Of a stretch of DNA of 57,798 nucleotides, positions 10,165 to 18,279 are shown piece after piece (the first letter of the stretch is position 1; each line of letters begins with the position of its first letter). The stretch lies in the NCBI GenBank assembly GCA_903867855.1, contig CAIPTA010000122.1, positions 1-57,798 on the forward strand, written 5' to 3'. Source of the DNA: Oligoflexia bacterium (GTDB taxonomy: Bacteria > Bdellovibrionota > UBA1018 > CAIPTA01). The translations under genes were made by a program, and so were the position numbers. A model generated the notes under the pieces. The model made no database searches. It was not told the origin of the DNA and worked only from the letters and a program-made list of their open reading frames with translations.

Positions 10165-10868
10165 AGAAAGTGCTATTAAAAAAAGTACTAATCATCGACG
10201 ACGAACTATCTGTTTGTCGGTTTTTACGTGCGGCGCTAGAAGCCCATCAATACGAAGTGCGCGAGGAGCATGATGGGCGGCGGGGAATTCAGGCTGCCAT
10301 CGATTTTCGCCCTGATATAGTAATTTTAGATTTAGGATTACCTGATATGTCTGGCGAGGCAGTGCTGGAGAAAATCCGATCTTGGTCGAGGGTGCCGGTA
10401 TTGGTGCTCACGGCAGTGGATGCCGATGAAGCAAAGGTAAAAGTTCTGGATGCTGGGGCGGATGACTATCTCACCAAGCCTTTCAGTGTTCCCGAGTTGC
10501 TGGCTCGTTTACGAGTTGCTTTGCGGCATAGTTTGGCTACGGATCAAGAGGGGCATATTTTTGTTTCCGGTCCGCTCAGTGTTGATCTAGAGGGTAAAGT
10601 TGTAAAAGTGGAAGGGCAGATCGTGCGCCTCACGGCAACCGAGCATGATATTTTGCGAGTGCTCATTAAAAATGCCGGAAAGGTAGTTACTCACCGCACG
10701 CTATTGCGCGAGATTTGGGGGCCAAATGCCGTGGAGCATACCCAGTACTTGCGAGTTTATGTGGGGCAGTTACGGAAAAAAATTCATCTTTCGGATTCTG
10801 TGCCAGAAATTATTGTTACCGAGCCAGGCATTGGTTATCGTTTAGTGGATAAGGAAGAAGACGTTTGA
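10161..10868 (+). CDS. kdpE: KdpE, OmpR/PhoB-family response regulator
   Basis: A 235-residue regulator. The receiver domain (about 1-125) has the acidic pair IIDDE, the phospho-acceptor Asp57 in VILDLGLPD, and the TKPF lysine motif. The C-terminal winged-helix DNA-binding domain (about 140-232) ends in GIGYRL. Phosphorylated by KdpD, it should activate the kdp promoter. It overlaps kdpD by four bases, closing the six-gene operon. The N-terminus is about five residues longer than usual (MKKVLLKKVL), but the ATG at the overlap is the natural start. No hairpin terminator was found in the 35 bases downstream. Confidence 0.96.
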   Translation: MKKVLLKKVLIIDDELSVCRFLRAALEAHQYEVREEHDGRRGIQAAIDFRPDIVILDLGLPDMSGEAVLEKIRSWSRVPVLVLTAVDADEAKVKVLDAGADDYLTKPFSVPELLARLRVALRHSLATDQEGHIFVSGPLSVDLEGKVVKVEGQIVRLTATEHDILRVLIKNAGKVVTHRTLLREIWGPNAVEHTQYLRVYVGQLRKKIHLSDSVPEIIVTEPGIGYRLVDKEEDV

Positions 10869-10903
10869 CCTCCTAAACAAATTGTCTATAGCATATAGTG
10901 CAT

Positions 10904-11899
10904 ATGAAGTTTACGTTTCTCCTTTTCCTTTATTCCGCTGCAGCCATGGCTATGAGTGAGCAAACCCTGCTCACCGAATTTCCAAAAACGGCTCTCCCTT
11001 ATTTTCAAACTCGTTCAGTGCCACAAGAGTTCACCGCCAGCGATGGCTTGCATATAAAATATTATTCCTTTCTTGTTCCGGGTGCGAAGCGAGTGCTCGT
11101 GATCGCCCCTGGCCAAGGAGAGCCCTCGATTAAGTACGCAGAGTTCATTTATGATCTAAAAGATTTGGGCGTTGATATTTTTATTATCGATCACCGCAGC
11201 CAGGGTGATTCTGGCCGTATTCTTACGGATATCGAAAAAGTGCACGTGAATCACTTTTCCGACTATACGAGTGATCTTGCCATTTTTAGCTCTACTGTGG
11301 TGCATCCAGAAAGCTATGAAAAATCGGTTTTGCTTGGAATGTCGATGGGAGGGGCGATTGTGGCGGATTTCGTGCGCACTCATCCCACTGCCTATTCTTC
11401 CTTGGTATTTCTCTCTCCGATGTTTCAAGTGAATTCGAAAAATGTATCCGATGAATTGGCCCTGAAGGGCTTGGAGGCCATGGAGTTTGAAGGATTCGGC
11501 ACGATTTACGCCCCTTCGCAAACAGCTTTTGATCCCCATGATCCGTATCCAGGCAATGATGTTAGTTCGAGCACGGCTCGCTTTCATATTCGCCGTGAGT
11601 TACTCAATTTAAAGCCGGAGTATGGCAGTGGCGGCGGCACCGTGCACTGGGCGATTGAAAGTATTAAAAAAACCATCGAACTTCAAAGTGCACAGAAGCT
11701 TTTACAAGTGCCAACTCTAGTTTTTCAGGCCAGCGCGGATTCCGTGGTGGTGCCTGAGGCAGAAGCGAATGTTTGCCAAAACAATTCGCGATTTTGCCAG
11801 CTCATTTCCCTAAAAGGGGCAAAGCATGAATTGCTCATGGAGCGCGATTTGTTTCGCGATCCAATCCTCAAATCTATTCGCAGATTTTTACTGCAGTAG
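10904..11899 (+). CDS. secreted alpha/beta hydrolase, lysophospholipase (PldB)-like
   Basis: A 331-residue protein with a signal peptide (KFTFLLFLYSAAAMA) and an alpha/beta-hydrolase fold. The nucleophile elbow is GMSMGG (Ser147). An HRSQGDSGR segment resembles the DHRGxGxS motif of monoglyceride lipases and lysophospholipase L2. A late aspartate lies in SADSVVVPEAE and the catalytic histidine in GAKHELLMERD. It probably hydrolyses lysophospholipids or monoacylglycerols in the periplasm or outside the cell. The ATG at 10904 is preferred over the GTG six bases upstream because it begins the signal peptide. It ends two bases before the end of the convergent gene. Confidence 0.8.
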   Translation: MKFTFLLFLYSAAAMAMSEQTLLTEFPKTALPYFQTRSVPQEFTASDGLHIKYYSFLVPGAKRVLVIAPGQGEPSIKYAEFIYDLKDLGVDIFIIDHRSQGDSGRILTDIEKVHVNHFSDYTSDLAIFSSTVVHPESYEKSVLLGMSMGGAIVADFVRTHPTAYSSLVFLSPMFQVNSKNVSDELALKGLEAMEFEGFGTIYAPSQTAFDPHDPYPGNDVSSSTARFHIRRELLNLKPEYGSGGGTVHWAIESIKKTIELQSAQKLLQVPTLVFQASADSVVVPEAEANVCQNNSRFCQLISLKGAKHELLMERDLFRDPILKSIRRFLLQ

Positions 11900-11901
11900 A
11901 T

Positions 11902-12783
11902 TTATTTTTTAACGGCTGCTGTGCAGCGATCCATGTAGTAGTTATATAGGATATCTTGAATGGTGTTCATGTCGCCCTGATCCACTACGAATATGCCCAC
12001 GGGCATCATAGGATCGTCCACGCCAGGAAAGAGGGGAATAATTTCTGGAGCATAAAACTCCCGTGCCTTCGGCGAGTAGGTGAGCGTATTGTCTGATCCT
12101 GGATAGTTTGAATCGTATACGGTCAGGTTTACACTTCCATCGTCGGCTGGGGCGCTAGCAGATTTTACCAACAGCACATGTTGTTCCACTCGCGAGGTGC
12201 GAAGAATAATCAGCGGCATGCGGTTCTTGCTCAATTCACTTTTAATCAAATTGTAGGTATTTTCGTTAGCGTCTTGCGGCCTGGCCCAATTGCCAATCAA
12301 GAGATCAAAATTAAGAGGCGAGCTAAAACGAGCGATTTGATAAAAATCAATATCACCTTCGGGGGTTCTGCCGGGCACAGCCGTTAAATTGCTATAGAAC
12401 TCATCCATGGTTTTGGGGGAATTGAAAACGCGAAGAGACCCTAGCCCTTTCACCATTTCGAGATAATCGTGGGCGGCATTATCATCGGGATTGCCATTGA
12501 GGCGGGCCAAGTAATAATAGATACGTTGCGCGTGAGAGAGCGACCAGCAGTGGCCGATATTGATGGCGTTTGGCCAGTTGCGCACGGGGAGTTCTTTGTC
12601 GGCGGAGAAGGCATCTGCTTGAAGTGTTGCCAGCACGGTATCTTTTGTCAGTGTGGAGCATTGCAAATCCTTCACCAGAGAATCGCTCAAGAGAATAGTT
12701 GGATCAGTGGTGACGGGCTTTCTTCCGAAGGCATGCGCCTTAGTGCTGCTAAGTAGTAGAATTGCGACGAATAAAAATTTCAT
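11902..12783 (-). CDS. secreted protein with papain-like Cys/His/Asp arrangement, unknown family
   Basis: A 293-residue protein with a signal peptide (KFLFVAILLLSSTKAHA). I do not recognise the family. Three spaced elements recall papain-like cysteine peptidases or amidases: GHCWSLS with Cys79 at the start of a helix, EQHVLLVKS with His202 at the start of a strand, and VYDSNYPG with Asp224 or Asn226. The start is ATG 12783, because GGAGG lies about five bases upstream on the minus strand. The extended frame reading MGRP before it has no support. It is divergent from the glycosidase-like gene at 12879 with 95 bases between them, and its 3' end lies two bases from the hydrolase gene. Function as a peptidase is inference from motif order. 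Confidence 0.6.
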   Translation of the reverse strand: MKFLFVAILLLSSTKAHAFGRKPVTTDPTILLSDSLVKDLQCSTLTKDTVLATLQADAFSADKELPVRNWPNAINIGHCWSLSHAQRIYYYLARLNGNPDDNAAHDYLEMVKGLGSLRVFNSPKTMDEFYSNLTAVPGRTPEGDIDFYQIARFSSPLNFDLLIGNWARPQDANENTYNLIKSELSKNRMPLIILRTSRVEQHVLLVKSASAPADDGSVNLTVYDSNYPGSDNTLTYSPKAREFYAPEIIPLFPGVDDPMMPVGIFVVDQGDMNTIQDILYNYYMDRCTAAVKK

Positions 12784-12878
12784 AGGCCTCCCCATACGTT
12801 CGTTGGCTTGAAGTATCGCGCCGCGTCAAATTAGTCAAGTACTGGATTTAGGCTGCTGAGAACAGCTACACTTCGCAG

Positions 12879-14720
12879 ATGTTCTTCTCTTTTTTACTTT
12901 TATTCGCTCAAACTAGCATCGCTGCCATTCCGGCGAAAGTGGAAGCGGATATTGGCCACCAGCTACAAACGGTATTGGAACAATCGGTACAGCTGAGCGC
13001 CGATAGCGAATCAAAGAAAAGTGATTGGAATTGTTCAGGAAAAAAATATCGCCTAGAGATTCATGCCCCTGAAGAAGAGCAAAGTGCGGCGGCCTATGCG
13101 GCATTAAGGGAATTAGGTTTTCTTTACCCTCATCCGCGAATTTCGATTCGTCCGGATAAGAAAAAACTCCTCGCCGCCTGCGGGAAACGATTTAGCTGGC
13201 AGCCGCGCCTGAAACTCAGGGGTTTCCACCTTCATCTAGAGCATCCCAATGAATGGGTGGATGGCTTCCTTATGGGCAACAAGGCGATCGCGGAAGATGG
13301 CTTGTGGTGGCTAGTTCGCAATGGTCAGAATTTACTGCAAATTGAAATGGTGCGGATGCCCGATGAGACGCTGCGAAATGGGCTCGGTCCGCTGATGCAA
13401 GAGGCGCGCGCTCTTGGCATAAAAACTGGCCTTTGTTTTAGTTTTGCGATGATTCAGCAGCATTCTTATCGGCTCATCCCATTTTGGCAGGATTTCTTCG
13501 GCTGGAAAACAACGGAAGCCTTGGTGAATAATTTGCGGCGGATCAATGAAATGGTTCCCGGCGATTTTGTGGGTTTCGAGCTTGGATCTTCTGAATTTAC
13601 TTCCACGAGTGCGGCCCGAACCTTGGAGTGGATGAATGCGGCGGGGAAATATTTGCGCTCGGTGAATATGAGAATGCTGGTGAAATCCCATGTTTCGAGC
13701 AATCAAGTTTCGCCAGACTTTGGTAATTTTAATTTTCTACCCCATTATGCGAGCCCGGATGTGGGTGTGCAGGCGCATACGGTTTTCTTCTATGGACTGC
13801 AGGATTCAGCGGCCCCAATGTATGGGCAAAAAAATTTCGCTGACATGCAAAAGTATATGCTCAAGGAAAAAAACTTTCGGGACGTTTGGTACTATCCAGA
13901 AACGAGCTACTGGATTGGCATGGATATCGATGTGCCCATTTTTTTAACCGACTATTTAGTGGCCCGCACGGCCGATGTGGATTTCCTGGAAAAGCAGGGA
14001 ATTGCGGCGCAGCTAAATTTTTCCTCGGGCCAAGAGCTTGGCTACTGGCTCTTCGACTGGCAAGTGGCCTTGCTCGCGGATCCACAATCTAGAGGGCGGC
14101 CAACCTATGCGATAGAGTTGCTCGGTGAGGATGCAAAAGAGTGGAAAAAGATTTTGGCCTGGCAATCGGAATACTTTAAGCGCCGGCAACTCATTCGAGT
14201 GTTGAGCACTACTAATCTCATGGATGAGCTCTCTCCTCTTTTTGCCCCCGTGCATGATCGCACGCTGCTTCGCCGCCTTCGACGTAAGCCAACTATGTTG
14301 GCGGCAGAGATCGTGGAATTAAGTGAGGCCATAAAGGCAGCGCCTAATTTCGCCTTCGTAAAAAATGCAGAAATTAGAGCTTTGCTGGAGGTGACACTAC
14401 TCCGCATGCGCCATGCGCTGGCTTTACGACAAGCGATCGAGGCCCAACAACAAGGGGGTGATTCGGAAAAATTTCTCTCTGAGGCCACCAAAATCCGCAC
14501 CGAGGCAAAGCAAATTCTAGAAAGTACAATCAAAGCCTCGAATCGTTATCCTGAATCATGGATCTATGATCGCAGAGAAAATCCCACGAGTTATCCTTTC
14601 GGATACTTGTGGACAGCAAAAACTCTTTTCTATTGGGAGCGCGAAGAGGGGATTGTGCGAGAACATCGCCTCAACCCCTTTTATAAAATGCTCGTGAATC
14701 CGATTTCGATTCTATTTTAA
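12879..14720 (+). CDS. large secreted protein, glycoside-hydrolase-like (GH67/GH20-type N-terminus)
   Basis: A 613-residue protein with a signal peptide ([14 protein letters not shown]). Residues about 50-110 ([29 protein letters not shown]) resemble the alpha/beta domain that precedes the barrel in alpha-glucuronidases and beta-hexosaminidases. [13 protein letters not shown] follows, as at the start of such a TIM barrel. The middle contains barrel-like strands with acidic residues ([28 protein letters not shown]). The C-terminal 200 residues are helical with many Leu/Ala/Glu. No catalytic pair can be assigned with confidence, so substrate and activity are unknown. It overlaps the convergent msr gene by four bases. 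Confidence 0.55.
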   Translation: MFFSFLLLFAQTSIAAIPAKVEADIGHQLQTVLEQSVQLSADSESKKSDWNCSGKKYRLEIHAPEEEQSAAAYAALRELGFLYPHPRISIRPDKKKLLAACGKRFSWQPRLKLRGFHLHLEHPNEWVDGFLMGNKAIAEDGLWWLVRNGQNLLQIEMVRMPDETLRNGLGPLMQEARALGIKTGLCFSFAMIQQHSYRLIPFWQDFFGWKTTEALVNNLRRINEMVPGDFVGFELGSSEFTSTSAARTLEWMNAAGKYLRSVNMRMLVKSHVSSNQVSPDFGNFNFLPHYASPDVGVQAHTVFFYGLQDSAAPMYGQKNFADMQKYMLKEKNFRDVWYYPETSYWIGMDIDVPIFLTDYLVARTADVDFLEKQGIAAQLNFSSGQELGYWLFDWQVALLADPQSRGRPTYAIELLGEDAKEWKKILAWQSEYFKRRQLIRVLSTTNLMDELSPLFAPVHDRTLLRRLRRKPTMLAAEIVELSEAIKAAPNFAFVKNAEIRALLEVTLLRMRHALALRQAIEAQQQGGDSEKFLSEATKIRTEAKQILESTIKASNRYPESWIYDRRENPTSYPFGYLWTAKTLFYWEREEGIVREHRLNPFYKMLVNPISILF

Positions 14721-15661
14721 AACTTTAGTGGACGCTCAAAATGGCAGGTATATCCATTCGGGTGTTTTTCTAAATATTTTTGATGATATTCTTCCGCAGG
14801 CCAGAATTTCTTGAGCGGATCAATCTCCGTAACGGAAGGCTTACCCCAAGCTCCAGATTTGTCCACTCGCGATTGTATGGCTTGCGCTGCTTTTTTCTGA
14901 GTCTCATTCGCGTAGAAAATAGCCGAACGGTATTGCGTGCCGATATCATTGCCTTGGCGAGCATCCGTGGTGGGGTCGTGGATACGGAAGAAGGCGAGCA
15001 GAATATCTTCATAGGAAATCTTCTTTGGATCAAAGAGAACCTGAATCCCTTCCGCGTGACCGGTCTTTCCCGTTTTCACTTTTTCGTAGACTGGATTTTC
15101 TACTTCACCGCCCACATAGCCCACGATGGTTTCGATCACACCGGGAAGTTTGCCGAGTAAATCTTCCATTCCCCAAAAACATCCGCCGGCCATAGTGGCA
15201 ATTTCCCAATGCCTCGCCTCGGCGAACGCAAAAAGATATTCTCCGTAGCCTTCTTTTTTCATGGTTTCTAGTGGGATGAAACGTAAGGCAGCTGAGTTGA
15301 TGCAATAGCGCAGGCCTGTGGGGGCCGGGCCATCATCAAATACATGGCCTAAATGAGAGTCTGCCCCCGCAGAGCGCACCTCGGTGCGAGCCACGCCTAG
15401 AGTTTTATCCTCGTGGAGGGCCACGTGTGAAGTTGCCACTGGGCTATGAAAGCTTGGCCAGCCGGTGCCGGAATCATACTTATGAATGGAGAGGAAAAGC
15501 GATTCGCCGCTCACCACATCCACATAGAGGCCATCCTCTTTTTTGTCCCAGTAAGGGTTCGCGAAGGGGCGCTCGGTGCCATCCTCTTGGGTGCACATAT
15601 ACTGCTCAGGGGTAAGTTTCTTTTTGAGTTCTTCTGCGCTGATTTTTTTATATTTGCTCAT
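14717..15661 (-). CDS. msrBA: bifunctional methionine sulfoxide reductase, MsrB-MsrA fusion
   Basis: A 314-residue fusion. The N-terminal MsrB domain (about 1-145) has [20 protein letters not shown] and the catalytic cysteine in [13 protein letters not shown]. The C-terminal MsrA domain (about 155-314) begins with GGCFWGMED, where the cysteine is catalytic, and contains YVGG, GHAEG and the EEYHQKYL motif. Together the domains reduce R- and S-methionine sulfoxide. The MsrB domain lacks the zinc-binding CxxC pairs found in many members. No signal peptide is visible, so it should act in the cytoplasm. ATG 15661 is preferred over a TTG 36 bases upstream. MsrB-first order is the less familiar arrangement of this fusion. 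Confidence 0.93.
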   Translation of the reverse strand: MSKYKKISAEELKKKLTPEQYMCTQEDGTERPFANPYWDKKEDGLYVDVVSGESLFLSIHKYDSGTGWPSFHSPVATSHVALHEDKTLGVARTEVRSAGADSHLGHVFDDGPAPTGLRYCINSAALRFIPLETMKKEGYGEYLFAFAEARHWEIATMAGGCFWGMEDLLGKLPGVIETIVGYVGGEVENPVYEKVKTGKTGHAEGIQVLFDPKKISYEDILLAFFRIHDPTTDARQGNDIGTQYRSAIFYANETQKKAAQAIQSRVDKSGAWGKPSVTEIDPLKKFWPAEEYHQKYLEKHPNGYTCHFERPLKF

Positions 15662-15828
15662 ATATATGGTTGTGCATGAGAGATAGTTCAGGCGCAAGTT
15701 TACCTTTTAGGCTGTGCCATTTTTCTGACGACGTGAAAAAATTGCCTAGAATTTATTACAATTTTTGTTTATTTCTTCCATATCGTCAAAAAAAAGACAA
15801 AAAACTTCTTACATACTTAACTTGCCTC

Positions 15829-15858
15829 TTGTCCTAAATAAATTACTCCCGATAGAAT
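15829..15858 (+). promoter_or_regulatory. predicted sigma70-type promoter of the sedolisin gene
   Basis: TTGTCC (-35, 15829-15834) and TAGAAT (-10, 15853-15858) are separated by 18 bases. The A-rich tract upstream at about 15787-15803 could act as an UP-like element. The box ends 40 bases before the start codon, leaving a short leader with a strong AGGAGG ribosome binding site at 15888-15893. This is a pattern match only. Confidence 0.45.
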
Positions 15859-15898
15859 CTAGTTCGAGTCAAAACACATTTCTTTCAAGGAGGAGGGG

Positions 15899-17434
15899 AT
15901 GAAAATGCAAAGAACAAGTCTGTTCGCTATTTCAATAACTACAATGATGGGTCTATGCGCAAGTGCGGCATGGGCAGATACCGCGGAAGTGGTAGTGCGT
16001 TTCAAGGAAAAAGTATCCATGGAGTCGTTAGCTCGATCTGTTACAGATCCAGCTTCCCCTCGCTATCAGGATTTCTACTCGCCCGAAGAAATTCGTGCTC
16101 TCGCTGCGCCAAGCGAAAATGAATATAACGATGTGCTTACACAATTCCGTGCTGAAGGCTTGGAAGTAGTAAGTGAATCACCCTCTCATCTATTCGTTAC
16201 CGTTCGCGGTGAACGCGCTACGCTTGAAAAAATGAATGCGCATGCAAAAGCAAATTTTGCTGCGATGGATTTCTCTCCAGCGGCTCGTACGATTGATAAC
16301 GTGAGTGGACTTGTGCCAAGTCAAAAGCGTCACACCCACTTAGTGATCTCCCCTATGAAAGGCTCTCCTTCTACTCCATCTGCGCAAGGCAATGGCGTTC
16401 AACCCGATCAGATTCATGCTCTCTACGGATTTGATGCAATTTATAAAGAAGGGTTCACTGGAAAAGGTCAACATATTGCGATCGCAACCTATGATGGTTT
16501 CAATATCTCTGACGTAACTCAGTACTACCAAAAGAACAATGTGACTCCTGGACCAACAGTAGACCAAGTGAAGTTCAATGGAACTCCAACTGTTGTGATG
16601 GGTTCCGCCGCTGAAACTGAAACAGACGCAGAATTCTCTGGAATGATTGCCCCTGCTGCTCAGATTCACGTATTCACCTCTGCAAAGAACAGTGATGATG
16701 GCGAGCTCGCTATGTTCACGGCAATCCTAGATGATAACCGCGCAAAAGTGGTTAACTATAGCTGGGGTAGCTGTGAGAGCCAATTGTCGCCTGCTCACAA
16801 AGCAGACATGGATAAAGTTTTCGCAAGAGCTGTGGCTCAAGGCGTGAACATCATGGTGGCCTCTGGTGATAGCGGTTCTAGCTGCCAAGGCAATGGTAAA
16901 ACAGAAGCAGACTATCCAGCAGAAAACCCAAATGTGGTAGCTGTGGGTGGAACTACTTTGGATACCACTGGTACCGAAGCTAGAGAAACTGCCTGGAGTG
17001 GTAGCGGTGGTGGAATTAGCACCATCTACGATCTTCCAGACTACCAAGCACACTTGGGTTCTGCGTTCGCAAAACGCTCTTACCCTGATGTGGCTTTCAA
17101 TGCTGATCCTAAGTCGGGCCAACCAACATGGATTCGCTACGGCCAATTCTTCACTCCTTCGAAGCCTTCGTACGTAACGATTGGTGGAACCAGTATCGCA
17201 GCTCCTCAGTGGAGCGGATTCTTGGCTCTTGTTGGTGAAGCTCGTGGATCGAAAGCACTTGGCTTCTTGAATCCTCATGTGTATTCGCTCTCGTCTGCTA
17301 ACCAAGCGAAGCTGCTCCGTGATGTTAGCTCCGGTAACAACGGTGCCTACAACGCTGGTGCAGGCTTTGATGCTGTAACTGGTTTTGGTAGCATGCGCGC
17401 AGATGCTCTACTCAACTACTTGAAAAACCTCTAA
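15899..17434 (+). CDS. sedolisin-family (S53) serine-carboxyl protease, secreted, with propeptide
   Basis: A 511-residue preproprotein: signal peptide to about Ala26, a pro-kumamolisin activation domain (about 27-150), then the subtilisin-fold catalytic domain. The S53 catalytic set is present: Glu239 and Asp243 in AAETETDAEF, Asp324 in SGDSG, and Ser432 in GGTSIAAPQW. A C-terminal segment (GAGFDAVTGFG) matches the calcium-binding region of sedolisins. These are extracellular endopeptidases usually active at acid pH. AGGAGG five bases before ATG 15899 fixes the start. Codon choice (GGT, AAC, GCT, CTT) looks more biased than in neighbours, and with the promoter and terminator this suggests high expression. 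Confidence 0.93.
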   Translation: MKMQRTSLFAISITTMMGLCASAAWADTAEVVVRFKEKVSMESLARSVTDPASPRYQDFYSPEEIRALAAPSENEYNDVLTQFRAEGLEVVSESPSHLFVTVRGERATLEKMNAHAKANFAAMDFSPAARTIDNVSGLVPSQKRHTHLVISPMKGSPSTPSAQGNGVQPDQIHALYGFDAIYKEGFTGKGQHIAIATYDGFNISDVTQYYQKNNVTPGPTVDQVKFNGTPTVVMGSAAETETDAEFSGMIAPAAQIHVFTSAKNSDDGELAMFTAILDDNRAKVVNYSWGSCESQLSPAHKADMDKVFARAVAQGVNIMVASGDSGSSCQGNGKTEADYPAENPNVVAVGGTTLDTTGTEARETAWSGSGGGISTIYDLPDYQAHLGSAFAKRSYPDVAFNADPKSGQPTWIRYGQFFTPSKPSYVTIGGTSIAAPQWSGFLALVGEARGSKALGFLNPHVYSLSSANQAKLLRDVSSGNNGAYNAGAGFDAVTGFGSMRADALLNYLKNL

Positions 17435-17456
17435 GCTTTTCGAGTTTTTAAAGCGA

Positions 17457-17489
17457 AGCCCACTTCCGCAAGGAGTGGGCTTTTTTTTT
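17457..17489 (+). terminator. Rho-independent terminator of the sedolisin gene
   Basis: A hairpin with arms AGCCCACTTC and GGAGTGGGCT (10 pairs, one G-U), a small CGCAA-type loop and a run of nine T, 22 bases after the stop codon. It is the clearest intrinsic terminator in the window. Confidence 0.9.
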
Positions 17490-17506
17490 GACGAATTCGC
17501 GAGTAC

Positions 17507-17827
17507 CTAGGGCTCGTAGCGGATCACGGAGGCAGTGGCTGCTCCTCTTGCGCTTACTTCTAATCCAATCAGGGCATCGCCGCCATTGTCGGAGGCTTGC
17601 TTTCTCAGCATGGTAATCATTTCGTTTGTGTTGCTACTGCAGCAGGCATTCACTGCTCCGATCTCCACATATTTTTTTGTGGGCGATGTGGATCGAAATA
17701 GCTCAATAGATTCTGGCTGTGTTCGCACAGAATAACTCTGAGCCACTCGAGAGGGGGCAAATTGGGCGCTGGTGCAGGCGCTGAGGAGGCATAAGAAAAC
17801 GACCGCGATTGCTTGTTTTTGTTTCAT
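17507..17827 (-). CDS. small lipoprotein, paralogue of the upstream lipoprotein
   Basis: A 106-residue lipoprotein with signal and lipobox LLSAC (Cys at about residue 18). The mature part has a segment (IELFRSTSPTKKYVEIGAVNA) and a later GGDALIGLEVSA. These align with IGIYRTYNPYSNFIELGLIS and GAEAIIDLHIHS in the 152-residue neighbour. A pattern of 'E-I/L-G' followed by 'A..I.L' after a helix is seen in small envelope proteins of the YbjQ/RcsF type, but I do not assign a family. It contains an adjacent Cys pair (ACCSS). The ATG overlaps the upstream stop (ATGA) and is preceded by AGGAG, so it is translationally coupled. Confidence 0.72.
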   Translation of the reverse strand: MKQKQAIAVVFLCLLSACTSAQFAPSRVAQSYSVRTQPESIELFRSTSPTKKYVEIGAVNACCSSNTNEMITMLRKQASDNGGDALIGLEVSARGAATASVIRYEP

Positions 17828-18279
17828 TGTTTTCTCCTAATCATTGAGCCTTCGGTTAAAAAAGAGCTTTTTTCTTCTGTCACCATTTCAGAATGACAGG
17901 ATTGGTTGGTAGTGCAGTTGCCATCACCTGTGCAGGATGTTTGTGGGGAGCAAACGTCTTGCCAGTGAGTTTCCGTATGTGTTTCTGAGTGAATGTGCAG
18001 ATCGATGATGGCCTCTGCGCCCACTTCGGCGGCATCTGTTCTCAATTGATTATAGATCCAATTCAAATCAAGGGAGTTGGTATCGAGGGAGATTAGCCCT
18101 AATTCTATAAAATTAGAGTAGGGATTATAGGTGCGGTAAATTCCAATCTCGCTCGGATTCGTGGGAGTAAATTGGGGCTGCTGATCTACTTTCGCTTTTT
18201 GAAAAGGAGTGATCTGAGCATGTGTGCACGCCGCTAAAAAAAGTATGGATAACAAGTTGCATGTGCTTAGAAATTTCAT
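17824..18279 (-). CDS. lipoprotein, cysteine-containing, coupled to PAP2 phosphatase gene
   Basis: A 151-residue lipoprotein with signal peptide and lipobox LAAC. The core (about 45-100) aligns by eye with the following small lipoprotein. The C-terminal 45 residues carry four or five cysteines (DVCSPQTSC, GNCTTNQSC) that could form disulfides. The function is not recognised. ATG 18279 shares one base with the TGA of the PAP2 gene, and its own stop overlaps the next ATG, so three genes are translated as a coupled unit. The two paralogues probably arose by tandem duplication and then diverged, with the Cys-rich tail gained or lost. Confidence 0.75.
   Translation of the reverse strand: MKFLSTCNLLSILFLAACTHAQITPFQKAKVDQQPQFTPTNPSEIGIYRTYNPYSNFIELGLISLDTNSLDLNWIYNQLRTDAAEVGAEAIIDLHIHSETHTETHWQDVCSPQTSCTGDGNCTTNQSCHSEMVTEEKSSFLTEGSMIRRKQ

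Noticed and set aside
16727..17305. 192-codon minus-strand frame
   Set aside because: Antisense to the catalytic domain of sedolisin, whose frame is clearly real.
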